Shown: positions 24,000 through 36,400 of the stretch, in pieces
How positions within the stretch are numbered: the first letter of the stretch is position 1
How the letters are laid out: each line of letters starts with the position of its first letter
Assembly (NCBI GenBank): GCA_007844125.1
Contig: CM017569.1
Location: forward strand, 6,314,964-6,378,963
DNA length: 64,000 nucleotides
Direction of reading: 5' to 3'
Source of the DNA: Sinonovacula constricta
Lineage: Eukaryota > Mollusca > Bivalvia > Cardiida > Solecurtidae
The notes under the pieces: model-generated
Database searches by the model: none
What the model was told of the DNA's origin: nothing
What the model saw: the letters and a program-made list of their open reading frames with translations, nothing else
Made by a program: the position numbers and the translations under genes

Positions 24000-25740
24000 C
24001 TGGTTTTAAGGCGGCATCGCTTGCGACAGCGTCCAGACTTCACGAGAAAGCTGACCGCTTCCCGCCATCAGTAAATACCTGGGACAAAGTATCGAGCGTA
24101 CAGAAACAAATATGTATGTTGAAGGAAATTAGACGCGTCAATTGTGTCCTAGTCTGGTTCCCTGCGTACTGATAAAACAAACACTACTTCGAGCAAACTC
24201 AAATAATGGCGGTCCACAAGGGTCTATAGATTATATAGGGCAATGCTGTATTTTGTTGCTCAAGTGCGTGATTTTTTTCCACACTTGAAAGATACACATA
24301 AATTGAACCGAATCGATCAGTTTTCAGAGCTAATAAATAATACAAATATGGAAAGTGTACCGTTAGTTCGGTCATCACTTAATTCCGGATATACACATGT
24401 GTGAACATGACGTACTTAGGATATTGACCTAACTCTATCAGACATAAATATAGCACGAACAAGATCGGCATTTTAATCAGATTGATAATTATGTTAGCAA
24501 GAGAAAGAGTGAAAAGTCGGCATTTTTATTAGATTTCTAAGAGACTGAGTGATAGATTTTTCACGTGCTAGCACTCATCATATTTGTAATGATAGTCATT
24601 TATCATTCGTACAACTAATATTCAACTTAACATTCATTTTAAATGTCAATAAAAGTCGTTGATTGTTTTCGTTTGAGAAGATAAGATGTGGAAAAGCCAA
24701 TATTTAATGTAAATCATTTGCAAATATATAGACTAGATTGCATCAAATTTGAAGATGTTATGGTATTGCAATTACCATGATTTTTTTAGTTGAAACTGGC
24801 TATTTCTTCCGAAAACGAAATGCGCCTACTTCTCTTTTTTTCAGTAATGTGACTTATATAGTCTAACAAGGCATATGTGTACTTTTTGTACAAAAATTCT
24901 AAGATATTTTTGTGTGCTATTAATGTTATGCTAAACTGTTTTATATTTCAAATGAAAATATTGTTTTTACTGCGCAGTGTCATATCAACGGCATGTGTTA
25001 TCAATGATATCGCGTACGTTATGCCTTTGATTATGGTATTACTTAAAAGGAAGTATGTGTTTGCCTGTCTGCGCATATTTTTGGGAAGAATTTGAAATTA
25101 TGTTTTTTGTCTTCGACTTTTTTCACAGTTGTATTCTCAGTTTAGTACACCAATTAAAAAGAATCGTCTTTTGTCCAGACACACTTTAGAACGCATCTCC
25201 TACACTTAAGCAACAAAAAGAAAAATCGGTGTGGAGGTGGAGATGCTCCCTAACCCACCTAGATAGAATCTCAAAATCGGTCTTCGACGCCCCTGCTATG
25301 TCTCTGCCATATCCCTACCTTTCTCTTGCTTTCATCATTAGAAACCAGATTAATATGTTATTTTTGCACTCTTTTTTTTTCTTAATATTTTTCCATGATA
25401 GTCATTTGACTTTTTTTTTATTACATAACATATATATTATTAATGTTTCAATGTGTTTAAGGTAAATGTGTGGATTGACTCGACAATACCGCATATACAG
25501 GCCATGCAGAAATGTTAATGGATTAATCATGCAAGCAACCCTTACATGCGTGGTCATCAAATAAATTCATCAAATGTTTTGTTTATTATGTACACATGCA
25601 CAATAACTATGACGTACTTACTACAGTTTATCACAGTAATAAATGGTAAGCTTTTAATAAAGCTGCAATCTTATAGATCGGCACAATTTCTGGACTATAT
25701 CTTAAGTCATTTGATCGTCTTTCCATATATTTCACTAAGA
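24000..25740. other. Intergenic upstream of paralog A, nothing recognised
   Basis: AT-rich sequence with only short chance frames. I see no exon, inverted repeat or array here. A TATAAA on the minus strand at 23785-23790 is only about 30 bp from the paralog A start codon, so it is too close to call as the TATA box. Confidence 0.35.
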
Positions 25741-25744
25741 ATAT

Positions 25745-26935
25745 ATGACAAAGTTCTGTGAGCATTGCAGCACATACGTAAATTTGAAAAGGCACAGGTC
25801 AAAGGTATTCACATGCAAGACACATGTAAGAATAAATTTGTGATGAATCATTTAACAAAAAAGCAAACCCGACAGTTACTGCCTTGGAACGGTAAGTTGG
25901 ACCGAATGGGGTGAAGACACGAAAATAACAAGAAGCGTTCCTACAATTATAGCTGAATATTAGTAATTCAGAGAAATTACTCTGTAGCTGTTATATAGGG
26001 AGAGGAATCCAGCCACTACTTTCGTCATACCTTATCAAACAAACGTAAGCGATTGGGCATTTATTCAAATGGATCGGTTTCTTTTCTTTGTTTGCATTTG
26101 AGAAACACATCAGGAGGTGCGGGATTGGGGCCCTGTGGCCGTTTTGGGCGCCCCCGTCGGTCCATATTGCCGACTGACCGTTGCAAGGCGGTAACTGTCG
26201 GGTTTCCTCTTTTTGTTAAATGACTCATTACAGATTTGTTCTTGCATTTACATTTGGCTTGCGTGTGAATACCTTTGTCCTGTGCCTTTTCAAATCTCTG
26301 TACATGTCGCAATGCTCATATAACTTTGTCATATATATTCTTGTTCATGATCACAACAATGTTACTTGTGCAGTGTGGCGGTCGTAAAAATCTCCCGTGC
26401 ATGTAATCTATATTGTCATTTCATTAATCCTATAAGGATTGCTACATGTATTTCATTTAATGGACATTGGACTTTGGTTTCTCAATTCCATCTTCACATG
26501 AACTGGATGCCACAACCATTTACTCTTCTCTGGTCATTTTTTTCTTGGTTCGGAGGGTTAGTTCAATTTACTATCAACAATGTTTTGTTTTTTATTCTAA
26601 TCAAAATACTACCCATCTCTCTTATAAACACTGTGTGGACATTATTTGTCAATGACGTCACTACTTTCGTCATACCTTATCAAACAAAACGTCAGCGCTT
26701 GGACATTTATTCAAATGGATCGGTTTTCTTTTCATTTTTGCATTTGAGAAATCCATCGGGAGGTGCGGGGTTGGGGCTCTGTGGGGCCGGTTTGGGCGCC
26801 CCCGTCGGTTCGTATTGCCGACTGACAGTTCCAAGGCCGTAACTGCCGGGTTTCCTCTTTTTGTTAAATGACTTATGACAGATTTGTTCATGCATTTACA
26901 TTTGGCTTGCGTGTGAATACCTTTGCCAAAATATT
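25745..26935. repeat. Three-copy repeat block, one inverted and two direct
   Basis: Copy 1 (about 25745-25920) is inverted relative to copy 2 (about 26025-26345) and copy 3 (about 26660-26935). Copies 2 and 3 share ACTTTCGTCATACCTTATCA, CAAATGGATCGGTTT, TTGGGCGCCCCCGTCGG, GGGTTTCCTCTTTTTG and ACATTTGGCTTGCGTGTG. In the same sense all three translate to a related frame with FEKAQxKGIH, a Cys-containing stretch and HLTK. Copies 2 and 3 add RRGRPxRP, an AT-hook-like patch. I do not recognise the parent. It is a decayed coding fragment, and the long plus-strand frame at 26366-26842 is a shadow. Confidence 0.65.
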
Positions 26936-27188
26936 TTCACCGTCGGACAATAATTGCTTGAAAGAAATACTGTTTCTAGAGCCTGGAATCAGCATATGGA
27001 GTGAGCTGTTGAAATGTAACATATGAACATATAAAATAAGCCTTCTATGAGAACAGATTCGACAGCAACATATAATTGTTTTTCATAACATGTCGCTTCA
27101 CTTGTGTATGTTAGCAATGATTTCGTTTAAAATATAAATTTACACTTTCCACGCAAACAAAACACAACGAAAGAAAGGTTGTATCAAT

Positions 27189-27238
27189 TTTATTATCAAA
27201 AGAATAAATCAAATTGATTTTATCTATTAATCTTTATT
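27189..27238 (-). terminator. Polyadenylation signals for paralog B
   Basis: Two AATAAA hexamers on the minus strand (27189-27194 and 27233-27238) lie about 165 and 210 bp downstream of the paralog B stop codon. No cleavage-site evidence is available. Confidence 0.45.
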
Positions 27239-27401
27239 TGAATATATATCCTCAAAGTAAAATCCATAAGAACGACGTCTCTAATTCGTGCGCCCATTAG
27301 CGCAGGAGTTTGTTTGCACGTGCACATGAACCAGGTGAGTGTTTTTACGTGTATTTCGTGACGTGCGGCCATTTGCATTGTCATTATGACATTTCAATCA
27401 T

Positions 27402-30400
27402 TCAGCATGTGTCTGCCAGGGCGCTGTCGGTCAAGTAGATATGCAGAGTGGTCAGCGTTCCCAGGTTGTAGAGGCAGTCCGGAACGGGGTTCATGAACGT
27501 CTGAAATTACAAACATTTGTAAAAGCCTATACTAACCTGCTAAAGAAAAGTATAGTTCTGACAGGATTAATATCATAGGTGCATTTTCTTAATATGTTTC
27601 ATTTTGTGTTTTAAATTATGTCTTCTTATCCTAGATTCTATAGTCTGTTATAAGGTTAATTTATGCCTGAAAGTAGAGGTCACGTGATGACGTAAAATGG
27701 AGGGTCACCGGATGTAGATATTAGGTGTTGTAACAATCTTAAATATATATAAACAGTATGAATAAATGTTTGTATTCAATGTACGTAAACGCATTCCTCA
27801 TTTATTTTATGAATGGTATTTGTAACAAATCTTGTTTCCAGATTCGCAATTTCTCTTACTTTGTCAATTAAATAATTAAATGGATTGTTATGTGCTGTTA
27901 TTTGCAGAAAAAGAATATCTAAATAAAATAAAACAAGCGCAGATAAACACCAAAGGCAAAGAGTTTTAATTAAATCCCCAAAACATCAAGTCATATTAAC
28001 GTTTTTTTCAATTGGATATGCCTCTGAAATTTACAAAACGTTTGGTTAATCTAACTTTTGAACATCTAGGTTTAATTTATTTTACACTTATCATTTTGCT
28101 ATACTGCTAAAATACCGTTCTGAATATTTAGCTAATAAAGATTGCGAAGTTCTAAGCTTGACGAACACGGTATAATATATAATTGACAATAATTCATATA
28201 AACATAGATTTTAGCAATAAATGTATGTATACTAAAGTTAAACAATATTTAAAGGTCCTGTTACACAAAGTTTCATGGATTTATTCATTTTAAAGGATAC
28301 AAACATAAGAAATGCAAGCCGAATTCGAAAAACGCCGACGAGTGATTTCTATGTTTAATTAACATGTGTCGTTTAATTTAAGACGATATGGCTGCCTTGA
28401 CCTATTTCGTCTTTAAAAAATGTCAAACGGTTTGTTTTTAATTTATCTAGGTTTGCAACAAGTAGATTTTACTTAAAGAATATGTAAGACTGTATAAAAC
28501 TACATTTAGACCGGGGTGTCCTTAGTTAAAAAGTACATCAATCGCAATGTTTTAATGTCTGTGACAAAAGCACGTTTTTCTTCTTTGCAATATGACCAAC
28601 AGTCAGACAGATCCTTAAGAAAAAAATATTATAAAGACATGCGTACTCCATAAGAGTTGGACGGAGGGTGCTCATAGTGCCGGGAGGATGTGATGTCCAT
28701 TGCAAAGGCCCAACCAAATCCGTTCAATTGGCCACCATTGTACAGCAGGAACACGGGGTAGAAATGGTCACAGTTCATGTCCTTGCTTGTGTCGTACCAG
28801 AAATGTAATCCTGCAACAAAAACATAGACTTTTTGATTATGTTCTTCCATAGTTCATGTCCCTGATTGCGTCGTATAAGAAATTTAATCTTGAACAAGCA
28901 AAAACCCGCAATAATTTTGTACAAGAAATAAAATTGTTTAACACATTTCATTTTGATTTTTAAATGTTCATGCTTTAAGAAGTTTCGAAATAAATAAAGA
29001 AAATCAAGAAATAAAACAAATATGTATTTTATTACGCTTGTTCTTTATTCGTGCTTTTTTGTTTTGATTCCAGGAATAAAGTCACGATTTACCCATCTGT
29101 ATTTTAGTGTTTTTTTTACAGTTCAATCTATTGCTTGTGTGGTACTTAACGTGTAGGAGCTGAAAAACAGATTCGTGTGTATTTCTTTTTGCCATTTTTG
29201 TTTTATGTTTTATTTATTTATTTTACAAATCGTGTTTATGCTAGTTTCATACCAGCGATGTAGTTCTAATAATATATAATTTGTTTTCCCCACAGTTTGC
29301 TCCCATCCCATGTCGCACAAGAACTATACAGTTTTTACAGAATTGAATTTAATTTTTCATATTTCAAAGATTTAATCTCTTGCAAGTGTCTTACCAGAAA
29401 TAACCAGATGACTTAAGATTATTGAACTACTGCTATGTTGTATTTAAACGTTTTATTGTTTCTCTTTTTGTAAATGAAGCTTAATTGGCTTATATAATTG
29501 GCAGATAATAACAAATAATGCCCTGGAATCTATGTGGCAATATACTGCAAGGACAGTTCGGCCATGGTATAATGGTTGTATGGCAAGTGGTGTGACTATG
29601 TCAAGTGTTCAATGGATGCTGTCACAGTGAAGGCAGCACATTTGATATCTGCTTCAAAAAAACTTCTGCTAACTAGAAGTCATGGTCTTTGATGTTCTTT
29701 CAAGCAAATCTTCCAATTTTGAAAGATTCACTTAGTATATAAATACCAGGTTCCAGACTGAACATAATGCCCCCCTCTCCCCAGACAGTTAATGTCCAAC
29801 CAAGACGTAATCTCTGTTTTATATGTTATTATACCGAACAAAATTAAAACAGAATAAGTATTTCATTAACATTTAAATACAGGTGTTTTATGTCAAACAC
29901 CATTTCTAAATTTTAAGTCAAATTATAAGTTGAATAACTCCATTTTTCACTATCATCATCCATCTTATCTGCAAATGTTTTTGTTGTGGTGAATGTAGTT
30001 TGCTAATTATATTAGCATCGGGCGTCACGAATTTTTAACCATTTAAAAGAAAGCTTCGTGATATAATGTCAAGGGTTACATTAAGGATCAACACATGATG
30101 TGTTTATGGAAATTTTACTTGTGACAATTATGTGAAGTATAATAATAAAATATTGGTTAAAACCGGCAAACATAGCCACCATACAAATAACAAAAATAAC
30201 TACCCATGGTGGCGAAGCAGACGCCCTTTGTCCACATGGAAGCTTCGGCCTCCTTGACAGTCTTGGGGATGACCACTGAGTCCCTGACAGGGTTGGTGCC
30301 GTTCTGCAGCCACAGTCCAGTCCCAGTCCCTTGAGCATTAAATTCCCCGGCCGTCCGGCCATGACAAAGGTTGGCTGCAAGAATCGAGAAGAATATAATG

Positions 30401-33400
30401 ATCTAAACAACTTAATAGGCAATAGAGACATCAAGGTTCATATAATACATTGACAAAAGTTTTGAGATACAGATTTCAAATCGTAGTTACAACTCTTCCC
30501 AAAACATACAATTAGAACACTCAAGTTGTCATAGAAGTATTAGCAACCCAAATTTATGTACATGTACCCACCTAGCAGTAATCCTATTTCTTAATCGTCA
30601 GACCCTTAAAAGCCATGATAACATTAAGTGGAGCATTGTTATGATTATAAAATTGAAGAATGGGATTAACAAGCTCCTTGTCAACTGTAAAATTTCGAAA
30701 CAACGGTTGGAACTCACATACTGTTTTTATGTAAAGAATACAGTTAGCGAGTATCAAGCAGGATTACCAGTTACCAACGTTGTTTTTTAAAGGAAGGAAA
30801 AGTATTATTTTTCTTTTCATTTTATCATACGTGATACAATATCATTGAAAATTGTAGAAATAAAAACAAAAGAAGTTAACTTAAAACAAAGTATTATATA
30901 ATATTTTAAATTGCAGTATGTCAAACCTGAGGTAAGACAGTTCGGCCGAAAACCTGTTTAAAGGAGATTTTAGCCGAACTCGACAGGGTGGACATATTCG
31001 CCTAAGTAAGATGTAATACATAATCGGTTACCACCATAAGCATTCCAGTATCAGCACAATCGTATTTTTGTCATTAATCACATCGGCAGGAGTAAACATG
31101 GATTACCAACAATATGTTACAAGTTTGTCAGTTTTGTCGTTAGAAAAATCTCAGACAGGTTGTACGAAACAACCTGTATTCAGGGTTGCCCTTACCCGCG
31201 AGTAGTTGCGAATGCCGTGGTATGCAGCTTTTTATGTAGGTTCCTATAGTGTCTTAACCAACTTAGGTCGGCTTTCGCTATAATTAAAGGTGTATCAGTG
31301 TAAACTTTCTACAAAACAGCAACTATGACTACAACACAAAAACAAATCAAATTTCTTACAAGGGTTGACAAAGTAGGCCGTGATGAAGTTAATTCCGTTC
31401 TCCAAGACAAATGGTGACCCTTTTAATGGTCCAAAGGGGAAGTTGTTGGGATTCGGTGAGGTGCTTGTCGGAATCTATAAAGTAGCAAAACGATATATTA
31501 TTTCTAAATTTGGGTGTGCGTGGGATGGGGTATGTGCGTGGGATGGGGTGTGCGTGGCATGGTGTGTGTGCGTGGGATGGGGTGTGTGTGGGATGTGTGT
31601 GTGCGCGTAAGATGTTTGTGTGCGTGGAATGTGTATGTATGCGTGGGATGGGGTGTGTGCGTGCGATGGGGTGTGAGCGTTGGATGGGTGTGTGCGTGGG
31701 ATGGGGTGTGTGTGGGATGTGTGTGTGCGTGGGATGGGGTGTGTGTGGGATGTGTGTGTGCGTGGAATGTGTATGTGTGCGTGGGATGGGGTGTGTGCGT
31801 GCGATGGGGTGTGAGCGTTGAAGGGTGTGTGCGTGGGATAGTGTGTGTGTGTGGGATGTGTGTGTGCGCGTAAGATGTGTGTGTGTGTGCGTGGGATGTG
31901 TATGTGTGCGTGGGATGTGTATGTGTGCGTGGGATGTGTATGTGTGCGTGGGATGAGGTGTGTGCGTGCGATGGGGTGTGAGCGTGGGATGGGTGTGTGC
32001 GTGGGATGGATGTGCGCGTGGGATATGTATGTGCGTGGAATGGGGTTGTGCGTGGGATGGAGATGTGAGTGGGATGGGTGCGTGGGATAAGAGTGTGCGT
32101 GGGATGGGGTAATGCGTGGGATGGTGTGTGTGTGCGTGGGATGGTGGTGGGGTGTGTGCGTTGTGTGTGTGTGCGTGGGATGGGATTGGTGCGTGGGATG
32201 GGGTGGGGTGTGCGTGGGGTGGGGTGTGTGCGTGGGATGGGGTGCATTGGATGAGGTGTGTGCGTGGGATGGGGTGCATATGCGTGGGATGGGGTATGTG
32301 TGGGATGTGTGTGTGCGCGTAAGATGTTTGTGTGCGTGGAATGTGTATGTGTGCGTGGGATGGGGTGTGTGCGTGCGATGGGGTGTGAGCGTTGAAGGGT
32401 GTGTGCGTGGGATAGTGTGTGTGTGGGGGATGTGTGTGTGCGCGTAAGATGTGTGTGTGTGTGCGTGGGATGTGTATGTGTGCGTGGGATGTGTATGTGT
32501 GCGTGGGATGTGTATGTGTGCGTGCGATGGGGTGTGAGCGTGGGATGGGTGTGTGCGTGGGATGGATGTGCGCGTGGGATATTTATGTGCGTGGAATGGG
32601 GTTGTGCGTGGGATGGAGATGTGAGTGGGATGGGTGCGTGGGATGAGAATGTGCGTGGGATGGGGTAATGCGTGGGATGGTGTGTGTGCGTGGGATGGTG
32701 GTGGGGTGTGTGCGTTGGGTGTGTGTGCGTGGGATGGGATTGGTGCGTGGGATGGGGTGGGGTGTGCGTGGGGTGGGGTGTGTGCGTGGGATGGGGTGCA
32801 TTGGATGAGGTGTGTGCGTGGGATGGGGTGCATATGCGTGGGATGGGTGTGTGTGCGTTTGATGGGGTTGCGTGGGATGGGGTAGAATCGGGGGCGTTGT
32901 TTGTGTGTTTCTCCGTAGAAAGTTTGTTTAAACAAGAGCACATTCTTGTGTTGCAGGAAAATAATAATAAAAACCTGGATGGAACTCTTATTCGTGCTTT
33001 GAAGGTTATGAGTTATTATATCCTCGAGAAGTTTCTTACTTACTTAACTATAAGTATCCTGTTGTCAAATTGAGTGAAAGAGTTGACCAAACAGGGTCCC
33101 ATCTTCAGGAACATTGTGCTATTGAAATTTTACCCAACCTCAATCCTTTTCTCTCAGAATACTTTAGGAGCTCAATGTTACAAGTTTTATAGAAATAAAC
33201 CCGGATAAATTGTTGTAAAATATAAGGCAATGAAATTTGAGCTGGATTAAAATCTCGGCTTAGAAACATATATGCAAGTGGAGCCTGGTCAGGAATTCTG
33301 TACCGACAACTAAGCAAAACATCTTTTTCATCCAATAACAAAGGAAAGTCGTTATATAGTCTTAGCAAATGTTGAGAATATTGTTTAAACTACATTTACA

Positions 33401-36400
33401 TGTATTTTTAAATTGACATATTAAGGCGTCATGGACTTCTGGGGGTATGTTCCAATACAGACAATGAACTGGCATACACATGTGTATTGAAGTGGACAAA
33501 CTTAACAGCAAAATCGAGCAAGCTGAAGTTAAGGCCTTGCTACTTATTAATAAAGGATTTGGTGTCTGGTTGTAAACATGGTTTTATGGGCAAGGTTTTT
33601 ATTTGGAGATATCTGACTAGGCCCTACTTACCCCTGCCTGGATTCCAGCGATGTAGCCTGCGGGGTCAAATATCAGGATGATGGCAAGGTCATTTCCCTT
33701 CCAGTAGCGCTCGCCCAGGAAATGGTGGCTGGCTGGAAGTAATAGGCATTAGACATGTGCATAAGAAGAGTTTCTATTGCATTCTTGAACAAAGTTGCAT
33801 AGAAGATTTAGCCTAGAAAATGGCAATCTGTTTATAGATACATAAAAATGACGGTTCAGCTCATAGCATACGCATACAATGTTAACAATTCCTTTTGAAC
33901 GTATTTAATTGACCATTTAATTGCGTAGATGACTCAACATTATGACTTTTAGTGATAAATTGACGAAAAAATAAGTGGTGTTTAGTAAAACTAATCTCCC
34001 GCCTAGGAGGTCTCATTTTAAGCAGTTTTTAATCCGCTCCATTGGGAGTCAGAATCCTTATTTTGCAATGTTTTAGAAGGTGGAATTTAGGTTTCAGATC
34101 ATGTTTAGTTGCCTACCTACTGAAAATCAAGCCAAAATGAGAACAAAACGAGAAAACCTGTAATTCATTTAGCTTTTATTATATACTGATGTAAAAAAGA
34201 AACACCTCAATCTACTTGTATCGATAGCGACATAATTATGACCATGATATCGACGTCCAGCTTTTTGGTGTGGTAAAACCCCAGACATTTGTCTAGGTAG
34301 AACCACCAGCGCACCGAAAATCGACCGAAAGACCTTCCCTGATAAAGTACTTAGTCCCTACTGGCGCTCGAACCCACGAGATGAGAGGCGAGCAGTCAGA
34401 GAAGTTAAAAGACTGCGACTCTACAACTCGGTCCCGTAGCGCCCCAGTTAACAATGTAATAAAAATATGTCGACCAAGTTTTTTTTTCTTCTTCTTCTCC
34501 AATCGCAATGATTTGAATAAAATGATTGTAATGCCTACATGAGCAGCCTGTATCTGTGCCATATTTGTGCCAGCCATGACGGACCGCATCTGATTTGGTT
34601 CGCGGTAGATTCCCAAACGACGTCAACGGATTGATACCCCACGTGGCTGAAAGGTCAAAATGTGGTCTACTGAACAGGTTCAATATTTAGTAATTAAGTA
34701 TATTTAGTAATTTTATATACTTTCAATAGAAGAAACTGCATGTTTGCATTTTTTTCTCTTCTATTTACAGTTTATTCGTTCATTATTTTTACTGCTATTT
34801 ATTAAATTATGAACAAGTGTGCAGTCTTACGTAGGAAATTTTCTCTCAATGGTTAAAAGTGGAAATTCGGATAAAAATACAACATTATAATTTACAATTT
34901 CTACAACAAAAAGTGCTAGTTCAAATCAAGTTTTCCAATATGTTTATTACAAATATTGGGGACAAGTACCAAGAAGCATGCTATAAACACATGGCATACA
35001 ACTGACAATAACCTTTCATTAAAATATGCAATTTGACGTGGTAACTCAATCTCCATACTATATCGATACTGTATTGGTTCGAACAGTTCGACCGAACTAA
35101 ATAAAACACCGCTGCAATGTATTTAATAGTTATAATTTCTATCTAAGTGAATTTGTTTCAAAATGTGTCGATATCGGCGTTAAAACATATTTAACACGTA
35201 TTATGTCACCAAACACTCTTAAGTGCATTGAAAATGACTTTCTTCCTAGCCCCACCTCCTCCACCATGATAACAGCATGTTGTGAGATCGTAGGATCAAG
35301 GCTCGTAAACGCTTAATTTGTATACAATTCACAATGATGCCACAGAGGAAGAAGTTAAGAAACAATTAGACTCGCTTGATATACAGCGGTTTACTGCACT
35401 ACCATTGCTACCCTTGGTCAGCAATATTCTAATCACCAACCCTTCCTAATACTACGGCTGTCTCCAGCCGGAACGAAACCCACGCCCGCCCTTCCCCGAC
35501 GAATTAATCTCCCACTGTGAAGGCGACATTGGAAGATTAACTGCCGTCATGCAAAAGTCGCGAGTTGTACTCATGTCCATATTTTCGTTCTAAATTTATA
35601 AAAGCTATTTAAATTGAAAATTTTCGGAAAAGTTCTTAGCTGAAATCTCGAGCTCGAGCAGTTCTTGCTTACAATGGTTGTTGAATATGAAACTTAATGC
35701 AGAATGGAAGACAAATTAAACACAAACCACCTCGGTTATTTGTTCTGTAATTGACTATATGCTAAGGCCTGCATATTTTGCTAAAAAAATAACCCATAAA
35801 ACTAAAACAGCAACAACAGGACATATAAAAACAAAACAAATCAAACAAAAACAAAACAAAAAAGAAAAGAAAAAAAAACAAGAAAAAGAAAAGAAAAAAA
35901 AACTAACTTTTGGTTTGACCAAACATTATATGCACAAAAATGGATAAAACCTACCTTTCAATCCATTCCAGTTTGACTCTGAAAGTAAAAAGGAACATAT
36001 AAAAAAGATATTTCGTATTCTTATTCCATTAATGTTTGCAAATTGTATTATAATTAGTCACTGCTTGTTTAAATTTGACTGAACATACTGTCATACAAAA
36101 AAGCAAAACAAACACTAGTAAAGGTACATGGTCTAGTGGAAAAAAGGGTGTAGTCCAGACCGAACTCCGAAACCGTCCAAGCGATGTTAGTTCTTGAGCA
36201 AGATTATTTATGCACATTACCATAGATACTCAGAACCCGAACTGGTTTTACCCAGGAAGCAGGCAGTGAGATTAATATAAGTTTAAAGAATTCTTTTCCC
36301 AATCAACTGCTTATGAATAGGTTTAAATTAACGAAACTAAAAGGTAAACAGGAACACACAACTGTACTACAATTAAACGAAATTTCCGACTCCATTATGA

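Noticed and set aside
26366..26842. 158-codon plus-strand frame with hydrophobic stretches
   Set aside because: Its second half is antisense to the repeated FEKAQ/RRGRP frame and the first half shows no family motif. It is best seen as a shadow.
27670..27720. E-box plus CRE-like site (TCACGTGATGACGTAA) in the last intron of paralog B
   Set aside because: Single short matches occur by chance, and nothing ties the site to a promoter.
31475..32943. Minus-strand frames of 479 and 488 codons, rich in His, Thr and Pro
   Set aside because: They are translations of the GT-rich minisatellite. Parallel frames are open on both strands, there are no splice or start signals, and the composition follows the repeat unit.
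33105..33368. 87-codon minus-strand frame (MLRLYNDFPLLLDEKDVLLS start)
   Set aside because: It is one of the longer non-repeat frames and looks faintly protein-like, but it lies wholly in paralog B intron 4, has no second copy in A and no recognised motif. A chance frame of this size is expected in AT-rich DNA.
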